Assembly (NCBI RefSeq): GCF_001619985.1
Contig: NW_017264193.1
Coordinates: 5,726-69,725, forward strand
DNA length: 64,000 bases
DNA from: Xylona heveae TC161
Taxonomy: Eukaryota > Ascomycota > Xylonomycetes > Xylonales > Xylonaceae
Direction: 5' to 3'
The notes beneath the pieces are model-generated. The model was not told where the DNA came from. It worked only from the letters and a program-made list of their open reading frames with translations, and ran no database searches. Below, piece after piece: positions 9,717-19,455 of this stretch. Numbering within the stretch: the stretch's first letter is position 1; each line of letters begins with the position of its first letter. The translations under genes and the position numbers were made by a program.

Positions 9717-10628
9717 ATGGCGCCTTCAGCGGAGCTCCCTGGGCGCGACGCGCTTACTTCTCGCATCGTCCCTTCGATGGTCCTTAGCGATGGCAGCCCT
9801 TCGTCGTTGACAGCGGCACCAACATCCATAATCCAGGCCGATCCGCACGTTGGGGCTCAGAAAAGGTTCTCTGTGCGGGGGAACGCCGTGGTCACCGGAG
9901 GCGCTGGATCCCTTGGCCTGTACGCCTGTGACGCACTCCTCGAGCATGGTCTCCAAGGGCTCATGATCTTCGATGTCAACCCGGCCAATTCCCAGAAAGA
10001 GATTGTGCAAATGCGAGAAAAATTTCCCGAGACCAATATATCTACATTAAAGGTCGATATCACTGCTGAAGAAGCCGTCAATGAGGCCATGGAGGAGACC
10101 GTCCGTGTGCTCGGGTCCGTCGATATCCTGGTCAACTTCGTCGGCGTGGTGGGCTGTATGGAAAGCCTCGAGATGCCGGCATCTCAATGGCGCAAGATAA
10201 TCGATATAAATACAACTGGCACATTCATCTGTGCTCAGGCAGCGGCGCGGCAAATGGTCAAGCAGGGAAAAGGAGGCTCCATTACCTTTGTGGCATCTAT
10301 CTCAGCTCATCGAGTCAATTTTCCCCAGCCGCAGGCGGCATACAATGTTAGCAAGGCGGCTCTTTTGATGCTTAAAAGCTGCCTGGCAGCAGAATGGGCT
10401 CGTTATGGCATTCGCACCAATAGTGTGAGTCCTGGATACATGGATACAATATTGAATGAGGGTGATGGCATTGCACACCATCGTCAAATTTGGGCGGAGA
10501 GAAATCCTAGTGGAAGGATGGGAAGTCCATCCGAATTGACAGGGGCCATTGTTCTCCTTGCAAGCAGTGCAGGGTCATACATTAATGGTTCAGACATTGT
10601 TGTTGACGGTGGTGCTATTGTGTTTTAG
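9717..10628 (+). CDS. D-arabinitol/mannitol dehydrogenase-like SDR
   Basis: A single-exon SDR of 303 residues. After about 50 residues of low-complexity N-terminus (possibly a targeting peptide), the fold begins with VVTGGAGSLG. An Asp in IFDVNP follows the second strand, which suggests NAD use. The catalytic Ser lies in SITFVASISAHR and the Tyr/Lys pair in AAYNVSKAA. The C-terminus has the usual INGSDIVVDGG. The overall pattern fits fungal arabinitol, mannitol or sorbose dehydrogenases. With the two genes before it, it would let a polyol such as D-arabinitol or xylitol enter through D-xylulose or D-ribulose. The 416-bp upstream region holds the conserved palindrome. A second Met at residue 20 is an alternative start. 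Confidence 0.88.
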   Translation: MAPSAELPGRDALTSRIVPSMVLSDGSPSSLTAAPTSIIQADPHVGAQKRFSVRGNAVVTGGAGSLGLYACDALLEHGLQGLMIFDVNPANSQKEIVQMREKFPETNISTLKVDITAEEAVNEAMEETVRVLGSVDILVNFVGVVGCMESLEMPASQWRKIIDINTTGTFICAQAAARQMVKQGKGGSITFVASISAHRVNFPQPQAAYNVSKAALLMLKSCLAAEWARYGIRTNSVSPGYMDTILNEGDGIAHHRQIWAERNPSGRMGSPSELTGAIVLLASSAGSYINGSDIVVDGGAIVF

Positions 10629-12842
10629 AAACTAGAATGTATATGACATTTCTCCGATACAACCTACATGATACCTTCACCAATCTGTCGTTATACCTTT
10701 GAGAGCTATGGTCCCTGCCGCGAGGACAAACGGCGCAAACAAACCCAACCTTTGATCATACGTCAAATGCGGACGGCTTTCGGTCCATCAACGTACTGCT
10801 GAAGCAAGAGAGACTGGGCTTCCAAACAGGTGTGTCTTCGTCATGGCGTTACCATTTGGAAAATTTCCTAAGGGGAAATGTTTCCGGACAAGGATCTCCC
10901 AGAACAGAATGTCGTACCAGTAGGATGCTTCATGTCGAAGCGGTGCCAAGAAGGAGTGACGTTATTCCAACATGTTTGGCTGAGAAGTCCCATGCCATGG
11001 GTGCACTGTTGTACGCGGCTTGCAGCCTCTGTTGATTTCGGGGTTATGCAATGCTTTCGGCCCCATTTCCCCAATGCATCTTTGGCCCCCACTGTCTCAA
11101 CGCCATGACTTTTTGAACAGGTTGAATCAATAATCTTTTAATGTTCTCTTTTTTAAAATAAAATAAAATAAAAAGAAACTTTTCCACCGGTTTTTTGTCG
11201 TGAGAACATTGCAGTACTCTCCATCAGCTCTTGTGATTTCCGTGATTGTGGAGCAGTGTTGCAGATGAGTGAGTTACCAGTATTTTACTATTTGCCCCAT
11301 GGAGTACTTGTAGAGTGGTTCGTATTGTCGGTCCCTAGACAGGGTAGCCCGGGCAATGTGCAAAGAGGGATCAACAGCGGGGCAGAATGATATGATAGGA
11401 ACGGCGTGATAGGGCCAAAGCCATGGAGCAAATGCCTTCCTCGTTCCGTTGCCAATGTCCAGCGTTCTCCACAGGCGAGGGACTGGCCCGATAGCCGAAA
11501 TATAAGTATTTCATACCAAGCCTTTCCCTACCTTACCTACAGTTATAGTTATAGTCTACTTAAGGTAGTTTATACCTTTCCTTGTGCACCAATTGACTAC
11601 CCGAGGGATTTGATCTCCAAGGGCCGAATCTTCCTCCGCCCCCAATGTAACCTTTCTAAGGAACAGAGTAGCAATCTGTGCCATGGCCAAGAAGAGTGCA
11701 TGTACCGATGACAGATGATGACGATAATGATGATGATGAACAATAGTAATCAGATTTTATAATGATAATAATAATAACAGTTAGCCGTGAACCAGGGGAA
11801 GCCCGCCGCCCCCACCTGCAGCCCCTCCCGAAACCCCTTGCCCATCTAACCCATGTTGGCATGGCCTGAGATTGACGGCACGATCCGTCTGCTTATCTTG
11901 ACAGGAATATGAACAGGTCCATGTAAGAACCTACCCAACCTCAGGTTAGTAGCTTACCTTTGTGGTTACCGATTCCCTCGGCACTCAATTGCGAGAGTTG
12001 GAAATTCTTCTAAAGTCAAGTCGCCGACCTTTAACATCGAGGTCGCCGACCTTCAAGCTTAGCATAGTAATGCCGAGTCTCAACTACCAACACCCGCGCA
12101 GGTCGCCTATTGGATTGAAAGTACTGATTGGTTCGGACCCCCAGTTGAACGATTACCCACTTTGTGGATTTCCGATTTCTCGTTGTCGAGCACGGGTACT
12201 GATTTGAGTTTCTTGTCAGATACCACTACTTCTCACGACGACATGCATCTTCTTTTGAGATGGACATGCGGATGCGGCTACCAGCTGTGGAGCTCAGGTG
12301 GAGTCTGGCAGAGAGTGACCAGATTATGCGTTTGAGCTGTCAAAATCCAACAAGGACAGCCTTCTAACTTTATTATCACCATCTGATGTTGTGGCCGGAA
12401 ACAAGCATTCCAAAGACTGCAGTTTCCATTTGATCCCGTCTCGTATCAGCGGGGCCCGCTTTTTGACAAGGGCATGATGGCATCCGTAGATATGCAACCA
12501 GGCTGGGAGCGCCACTACCAGGATGGAAGAAAAGAGAAGGAAAGGCCGTTTCATTTGTGATTGTGGATCATGAGCAATGCTGCTCTACCCGGAGACCCAC
12601 CGTTCAATCACCGCCAACGTGGACGACTGCAGGTCACTTATAAATATGGCGTCCATCTCATCCCGAAACAGCTTTCAACGCTCATCACAAACCTTGCACT
12701 TCCAACCAAGCTTTCTTTCAACATCTCACCAATCTTTGAGCACCCGCTTCTCCCCTGAAGAATCCTGCCGGTTTGTCTTCAGCCCATCATATTCGTGACC
12801 CACACACTTATGCGTGACAGAAGAGATTCTAATCCTACCGTC
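10629..12842. other. Intergenic region of 2.2 kb
   Basis: No supported gene. It holds an (AAAAT)n tract near 11155-11172, imperfect GAT/AAT repeats at 11705-11780 and two copies of TCGCCGACCTT at about 12020 and 12046. A minus-strand frame at 12324-12554 starts with a hydrophobic segment but matches nothing I know. Rightmost bases are the promoter of the small secreted protein. Confidence 0.4.
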
Positions 12843-13232
12843 ATGGCTCCTGCTACCTCCTTGCTTTCGCTCATCGCCACTGCCCTGCTGGCAGCACAGT
12901 CTGTTGCCGCGTTGGGTTGCTTTGGTAGTGGGGAAACATATGGCCAAGTAACGAGCGACACAAGCCAGCTTGCCTCTGCTCGAAGCAGTGCATGCAACTC
13001 CTTCGCCGGCAGCTATCCTCAGGGCGCCTCGCGATCCTTGTGCGCCTCTTTCCCCGACACAGGCACCCGGATCAATTTCTCGGCATCAAACACAGCTAGC
13101 ACTCCTCAAACGCTGACGTACGATGACTGTGAAGCTGCTTTGACCATCGAGATGAACGGCTGCAAGCGTGGCAGCAGGCAGAAGCATGGCAATTTCGAGT
13201 ATCTGGATGACCCAAATAATGGAACTTGTTAA
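12843..13232 (+). CDS. Small secreted six-cysteine protein
   Basis: A single-exon frame of 129 residues. The first 23 residues form a clear signal peptide (charged start, LLSLIATALLAA core, SVAA end). The mature part, about 106 residues, has six cysteines, the first four residues after the signal and the last at the very C-terminus (NNGTC), which suggests three disulfides. An upstream in-frame Met at 12795 would add 16 hydrophilic residues before the signal, so the internal start was preferred. I recognise no named family. Size, secretion and cysteine content resemble fungal effector-like or antimicrobial-like secreted proteins, but function is open. Confidence 0.7.
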   Translation: MAPATSLLSLIATALLAAQSVAALGCFGSGETYGQVTSDTSQLASARSSACNSFAGSYPQGASRSLCASFPDTGTRINFSASNTASTPQTLTYDDCEAALTIEMNGCKRGSRQKHGNFEYLDDPNNGTC

Positions 13233-13888
13233 GTTAGTTCCGTGTCGCACTTGTCACTGTGATTGCATTGACTTTGCAGGCAGGACTGTTGAAGTTGAAG
13301 GTGGGTTTGTGGTCGAATACTCTCAAGCAATATGTGGACCAGTCAAGGAAGAGGAGGAGGGTAGAAGGCGCGGAGATCTCTTGGTGGTTGAGATTCTGAA
13401 AGCAAGTAAATGGTAGCTTACTAGGCTTTCCGCCAGAGTGATTTTGTAATGCATTCATGTCAGAAATACTCAAAACTATTGCACTTTTCAGCCCTTCTAT
13501 AGGTCTTTTTACTTAACCCAAAATCCTTTTGATACGCTACTATTAAATCTTATTAACAATGCACTTAAAACACCTTTGATGTTGAGTATAATAAAGGAGG
13601 GATTCTACCGAAAATAATCCAAAGGCTTTAAGTGATGCAAATTTGAATAAACCAAGTCAAAAACACCGGCCCAAAGCTGCTCTCCTGGTTGGTGGTGGAA
13701 TGAAGGAATCACCCGGACCAAAGACCAACCCAGACCGGACCGACGGAGACCCTAGACGGAACCCAGCCCTAGACAGGGTCTGGATACACTCAAACTTACC
13801 TCCGTACAAAAACACTGAATAATAAGTTTCATTCCCAGCTCAATCTCGGACGAATGAGATTGCCTTTTTGCGCCTGTGCATGGATATT
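13233..13888. other. Intergenic region, convergent gene ends
   Basis: Holds the 3' regions of the secreted protein and of the DUF4396-like gene. No gene is seen. Confidence 0.4.
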
Positions 13889-14590
13889 TTAGTGACAGGA
13901 TTTTCCATATATTTTTAAGCGTAGGTAGTTATATGGCAAAGGAGTCAGATAACCAGCTGCCATCGACAAGACTGCTGCCAGCCAGAATTGCGGATCTCCC
14001 ACGGCCACCATTCCGCCAGTGAGATGATAGTCAACAACATTTTCTGCCGCCTCCATTGCCACCATCGATACCATGCTCATCCCCATCGCAGTACGAGCCG
14101 CCATCGGCCAGGAGAGTTGATCAACTCCGCGCCGGAGGAAAATTGTTTCAATTATGATCGAAGTAGTAATTCCAGACACCACTGTATCCGAATTTTTAGG
14201 GACAAATTATTCCCTGTAGCCAACTGAGAAAGAAAACTTACTGGACGCAACCATGATAGCGCCGGTCCCGAGTTCAGGATAGTGGGTTTGGAGCACCCAC
14301 AATGCGGAGAAATCGCCGATCGTGCAGCCCACAAGGCAGCGAAGGGTGTTGATTCCTGCTCGCTTCCATGTAGATCGGCAGGTCCAGAAGGGAAATCGCC
14401 ATGTCGATGGTAACTTGGGTGCAGTGGAGAACGCGGCTGCGCTTCTGCGATTATGGCGCTTGAGAGTCTGACACGAGGAACTTGAAAAGAAATGTAGAGG
14501 GAGAGAGACGGCGCGGAGTTCAGGGCCTGTTCGCCAGGCCCAAAGCATTCGGCTATATATGTTCATGTTGTAGATATGCTTGGACGACAA
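13889..14590 (-). CDS. DUF4396-like integral membrane protein
   Basis: Two exons, 14590-14242 and 14181-13889, give 213 residues. The intron of 60 bp has GTAAGT and ATACAG ends and joins GAIMVAS to MVSGITTSI. After an N-terminal part of about 85 residues that is rich in Ser and Arg and could target an organelle, there are about four hydrophobic segments (NTLRCLVGCTIGDF, IMVAS...SIIIETIF, ARTAMGMSMVSMVAMEAAE, FWLAAVLSMAAGYLTPLPYN) and a C-terminal YGKSCH. The PLPYNY...YGKSCH ending and acidic/His-bearing helices fit DUF4396 (PF14342), a family of unknown role found in bacteria and fungi. Family name is from memory. The start is uncertain: Mets at residues 1, 9 and 15 are all possible. Confidence 0.75.
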
Positions 14591-15249
14591 GGAAGGTGGT
14601 AAAGACTAAATCGCCCGAACTTATTTAGATTCAGGTCCTCCTATCAAATAAGAATCCATGAGCTGCACGTGGGTGAATAATTAAAGGTTTAGCTTAGAGC
14701 CATATCGAGTTCAGATATGCGATGGCTCGTCATGCTAGCCGGGGCGCACAAATATCTCGTCCGATGAAATCGTTGCTTGGAAAATAGAAAAGTCGTTGCA
14801 ATGAGTAATACATTTACCTCCAATCAATACTAGAGCCGTCCTTGGAATTACTCGGCAATCCAGTCGATCATCTCTGACTATCCCTGACTTTACTCACCAT
14901 TTATTTAATAAAAGGATTGGGAACTTTACTCAACCTCAGTTCCCCGCGCCGGGATTGTCTAGCGGAGTAGGGCGGCTCCCACCCCGAGCCAGACCCTTTT
15001 TACAGCAAACCTCGGTACCCTAAAAATAAGCGGCGGTAATTCTAGGTAAATAAAGATCGACAATCCTCACCAAGCACGCCGTCCCTCGCACCATCAAATG
15101 CCCCGAACCCAGAAAACCCCCAACCCCCAATTGACGCGTTTACAATACACTCTATTTCCTGACTGACCGGACATTAAGTTATTCATCCTCTGGGAAACAA
15201 AGGCAGTGTATTATCAGGACTCTTGTGATAACTTTGATCCGCATTGGGA
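14591..15249. other. Divergent promoter region
   Basis: Shared upstream region of the DUF4396-like gene and the APH-like gene. No other feature is recognised. Confidence 0.4.
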
Positions 15250-16163
15250 ATGACGCAACTAGATACATCCAAGTAAAATCCAGAAATTCACTCAGCTTCA
15301 TACGATACTAACGACCTATCTTTTGACTCAATAGCCCTCCATCCGACATCCTCAACGATCATACATCTAGCAAATCTAATACAGTCAACATCTGCCCCTC
15401 GAAGATCGGAAATCAGATATGGTATTATCCCAGATTCAACCGAGTTCTAAAGAAAGGTCCGGAAGTGAAGGTCTCGGAAGCTGATGCCATGCGCCTCCTG
15501 TCCTCAAAAACACGGGTGCCGGTACCCCAGGTCTATGCTTCATTTGAAAAGGATGGAAGGGGATATATCATTATGGCTATGGCTGAGGGACAACCGCTGT
15601 GGAAGATGTGGGACAGCATAGACGAAGGGAAAAAGCAATACCTTATTGATCAGCTCTCTACATATGTCCAAGATTGGAGACGTTTGTCTGCCGACTATTA
15701 CGGATCCGTAGGCTCTGGGCCATGCGGAGATGTATTTTTTCAACACCTTCCAGCCATTGGTAAATCAGAACGAACTTTCGGCCCTTATGCATCCCGGAGC
15801 GAGTACAATGAGGGTCTGATAGAGGCACTGAGAAATGCTAGGCCAGATGGGATCTGGGGTGAAGAGGAGCAGTCCCTTGCCGACCGCATTAGATCTCTTG
15901 TTGGTGAGCAAAAAACCTTTTCGCATGGCGATTTATATCCAGACCATATTTTCGTCGACAACAATTTTACCATTACTGCTATCATAGATTGGGGGGCATC
16001 GGGTTTCAGTATTCCAGAAAGGGAGGCATTCGAAGCAACGTCCCGTGATAATCATCCGATATGGATTGAGATCGCAGAAGCAGCGCTGCCTCATATGAAG
16101 CGTGAAGACTATATATTCTATGATGAGTTCAACGAAGCATTGAGACTATATAGTGGAATCTAG
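15250..16163 (+). CDS. APH-type phosphotransferase-like protein
   Basis: Exon 1 (15250-15272, 23 nt) joins exon 2 (15335-16163) across an intron with a perfect TACTAAC branch site, giving 283 residues. The protein has the lipid/small-molecule kinase-like fold of the APH family (PF01636): an N-lobe with RFNRVLKKGPEVKVSEADAM, a hinge near IIMAMAEG, the Brenner-like loop FSHGDLYPDH and the metal loop IIDWG. In the loop the usual Asn (HxDxxxxN) is His at 15945-15947, so phosphotransfer cannot be assumed. Fungal genomes carry many such proteins of unknown substrate; some relate to fungal aminoglycoside-kinase-like domains. The Asp residues of the loop and the metal site are intact. Confidence 0.82.
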
Positions 16164-16190
16164 GTATTGTAGCAATTATTTGGCTTCCAA

Positions 16191-16694
16191 TTACCGTCTT
16201 CTTGCAGTCTCCCACCGCTGACCAGCCCGAGCGGCTACTTCTCTAGAGGGGCAGCCAATAAGAGGCTCGACCCAATGTGCCGTGCCGGTAGGAATAAGAT
16301 CTTCAACTTCAAGTGAAATCAGACAGCTTAGTATCCAATCCTGGCAACGGTCCTGTCATGGCAGTAGTTAGTCTCGGTTTCAATCAGCAGCCCAGAAAAA
16401 TTTGCGCACCTTCCCATTCCTAGGTGCCGGTTCGTTGCGCATAACGTTCTTAACCTGTTCACAAATTGAGGCCGACATTGTTCCTATATTTAGGCGGCCC
16501 TCGCAACTTTGACTTTTGAACAACTGCGGATCCCGCTCGTCATGCTGGTAGATTAACCTGTTGGCGTCAATGAGTGCCACATGAATGAGTCTGCCGAATT
16601 CGCTGCCACGGCGGCATATGAGGAAGCCCCAATGAGAGCGATGTTGCGGATCTAGTCCACGGCCGTATACGCCAATGGAAAGCTCATAGTCCAT
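16191..16694 (-). CDS. Conserved fungal hypothetical protein
   Basis: Two exons, 16694-16410 and 16352-16191, give 148 residues; the 57-bp intron has GTGCGC and GACAG ends. Features are DPQHRSHWGFLI near the N-terminus, NEPAPRNGKDRCQDWI across the splice junction and GTAHWVEPLIG with a basic C-terminus. The pattern resembles a family of short fungal proteins common in Aspergillus and Penicillium for which I know no function. There is no signal peptide or membrane segment. Its stop codon lies 28 bp from that of the APH-like gene, so the two are convergent. Confidence 0.72.
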
Positions 16695-17526
16695 CCTCTG
16701 TCAATATCAGCATCCGTTCAAACTCTTGATGTCAATCAATATTTATTCCGCATCTTACTCGCAAAGCCTCACAGCAATAACACATAGTTTGGTGGCTGAT
16801 ACAAACGGTGGCCCAAATGAGAAACAAACGGCGTTCCAACTCAATATAAAATCAATGACCTATATATCGCTCTGACTGCCTGCGATTAGTTTTGGCTCAT
16901 CGTCACATCTCCGAGCGCTTATCGTTGTTTCCGAGGGGAGATGGGGAGGGGGGGCATCATCAGCTGTATGGCATGCATCGGCATCTGCAGCGGGAAGGGC
17001 TATAGCAGAGAGTCCAGAATGTGCGGTCGATTAGCTGAGAGGGGTAAATCCCTTTACATGGAGGAACCTCAGACTCGCATTTCACTTGCCGCGCCCCGTG
17101 CAGGTGCATCATGGCCGACGAATGGTAGCTGGCTTCTCAGGGCGAAGATAAATACCATCCCTGTCATGAAGTACTCTCTTGGCCAATGGCGAGAACAGAC
17201 CCTCGCCAGCTGAGTTTGAAAGAGAGTGCGCGCCCAAGAGCAGCGTTCGAGACCTTAGCCATCATCTCTCGACTGGATCTAAAATCTTAGAAATTCTTTA
17301 TTACTGTAGTACGGTTTCGAGTAAAAAGTTTCGCTGAATGGTTGGGTCAGATGAGATCGAATATCAATAGCAGTTTTAAATATGCATAATATTTGCGATC
17401 CAGTAAAGAATGAGAACACTTTAGTTCAATATAAACCATAGTTCTAAAGCTAGAAGTATTTCGCAGCTGTTCAAATCGGAATTGCTCTTGGATAGGGAAA
17501 TGCTAGGCCATAAAGATGTCGAGATT
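16695..17526. other. Intergenic region
   Basis: Promoter of the hypothetical protein and 3' region of OGG1. A plus-strand frame at 16941-17213 is unsupported by any motif. Confidence 0.35.
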
Positions 17527-18952
17527 TTAATTTGGTCTTGACTTTCTACGGACTCTTGACCTCTTGACAGCTACCAGTTCTTGTGACTCTCCAGCTCCAT
17601 TCTCTAGTTCCCGTTTTGGTCTTAACCGTACAATATTTGAAACTGTCTGAACGCTCTCTGTCAAGGCTCCTCCAACTTCTTTCTCCTCTTCCTTCACCTC
17701 GATCTTTGTTGTAAGCCTTTCCGCAAAAGTTCTCAGATCAGCCGTGAAAAGAACGGAGTGTGCCCAGCCCGCTTCTTTGCCCCACAACTTCCTGAAATGA
17801 TTACCTATAGCATCGTATGTGTCCTTTGTAAGGCTTCGATGTCGACCGCGACCAAATTTGTAATCACGTTGAGCAATTTGCCACACTGGAGGGCTTGTCA
17901 ATTGAATAAGTTTTAAAATCGTCATCGAGGTAATTACTGACCATGTGTATCAACCGGTACGGCCTCTCCCCATCCGAGCCCCATCAGACATACGCAGTCT
18001 GCGACTTTTGGGCCAACACCCTGCAATGCTAGCAATTGCTCATGCGCGGCTCTGTATCCATCTCTGCCTTGTTCTTTCATCGGCCCTGCGGAACTGGAGC
18101 TGAGTCCAAATGCGGGACTCTCCGGATTCCTCAGACCATCTAACCAGCCTTTGTCGCGGTCGTTGGCAACTATTAGAGCTGTCTGATGCAGATATTTGGC
18201 ACGGTAGCCAAAACCGAGCTCTCGAAGATGTTGTTCGACTTTCTTATTTGTGAGCGCATCTGGAGAAGGGAAATCATGGAAGGGTTGTGAGCCAATGTGG
18301 CCGATCAAGGGGCCGTAGTGTATGCATAGCTTTTCTACCTACATACGCCATTCAGCACAAACAATAATCTCCCAGAGTTCGGTAGTGAAAAACTTACCAT
18401 TTGTGAGATTCTTGCAATGTTGTTGTTCGAACTGCAAATGAATCCCACCAGTGCTTCCCAAGCATCTTGTTTCAATATACGGATGCCAGTAAATTTCGGG
18501 GCTTTCTTCTTGAAGTTTGGATCTGCAGAGGACCATTGTTCATATAGTTGCGTCAGGTTCGGGTCAAGATTGAAATAATGACGGAGCAACGCTTGAGTAT
18601 CATCGTCTCCATCGTTCTTTTCTCTAGTTGAGACTTGTTTGGACGCAGGGAAAATCGATCGATAATGGAGATGCGTCGCGTCTTGCCGGAGCGAGATGAT
18701 GCGGCCGTGGAGAGTGCAGGACCTTGAACATGTTAATTCATGGCTTCGCAAGATCCCACAGGCAGTTCTGGATTACCATTCGTCTTCGCCGAAATTTCTC
18801 CACCTTCACAAAATATCATCAGTGCTGATGAGCAAACTCCGGCTGGGTCAGCACTACCTGAAAGACTGGCCAGATCGCAAAGTTGTATTGATACATAGCT
18901 CGGCCAAATTAATAGGCAGCTTGCGCCATTCGCCGACTCGGGCAGACGTCAT
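17527..18952 (-). CDS. ogg1: 8-oxoguanine DNA glycosylase
   Basis: Five exons read on the minus strand: 18952-18858, 18803-18777 (27 nt), 18722-18398, 18338-17942 and 17885-17527, giving 400 residues. The enzyme removes 8-oxoguanine opposite cytosine and cleaves the strand. N-terminal motifs SGQSFRWR and [10 protein letters not shown] appear only when the 27-nt exon is included. The conserved [13 protein letters not shown] is present. The helix-hairpin-helix reads [13 protein letters not shown] with the catalytic Lys, followed by PVDTHVW with the catalytic Asp. The C-terminal 40 residues are basic ([10 protein letters not shown]) and may be a nuclear signal. It is divergent from U2AF65 across about 500 bp, a housekeeping pair. 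Confidence 0.93.
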
Positions 18953-19455
18953 TTTTGAGGGCGACTACGAAGGTGGATGGATATCTCGAAAAATAGTATT
19001 GTCGTGACTTGAAGGTGCACATTTATGAGGTCATTATGTTATATGAGTCGATTTTGTTTTGCTGTATCAGCATTGGGTGCTCATATTAGGGATTCCTTCA
19101 CTCTCCAGTCATTGGTGAATCGATTCTTATAGATACGAAGCTTTTGTTGTGAGGTCAAGAGCGTAGGTAGGTAGGAAGCGAGGCGTTCACCCTTACGTAT
19201 CTTACAGAGAGGCGTTCCTTGGCCGCTGTGGCTGAGGCGACTTTTTCGGGTTAATCGTTTGGGCTGAGAGCCTCAACTTTTCGCGAGCCACTGGCCACTG
19301 TCCACTGTCTGCACTAGTGCTGGGAACGCTCAGGATTATTGAAGATTGCGCACAACACGTCGCTGTGTTGCGAGTGTCTCTTCTCAATCCCATTGCACCT
19401 TACTAAAAATCAACATATCTCTTGCTCAAAGTGTTGCTATCGATCCGTTCTCATC
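18953..19455. promoter_or_regulatory. Bidirectional promoter region, OGG1 and U2AF65
   Basis: 503 bp lie between the two start codons. No TATA box is obvious, which suits housekeeping genes. Confidence 0.4.

Noticed and set aside
12324-12554. Minus-strand 76-residue frame with a hydrophobic N-terminus
   Set aside because: It could be a short secreted or anchored peptide, but there is no conserved motif, splice partner or promoter signal to support it.
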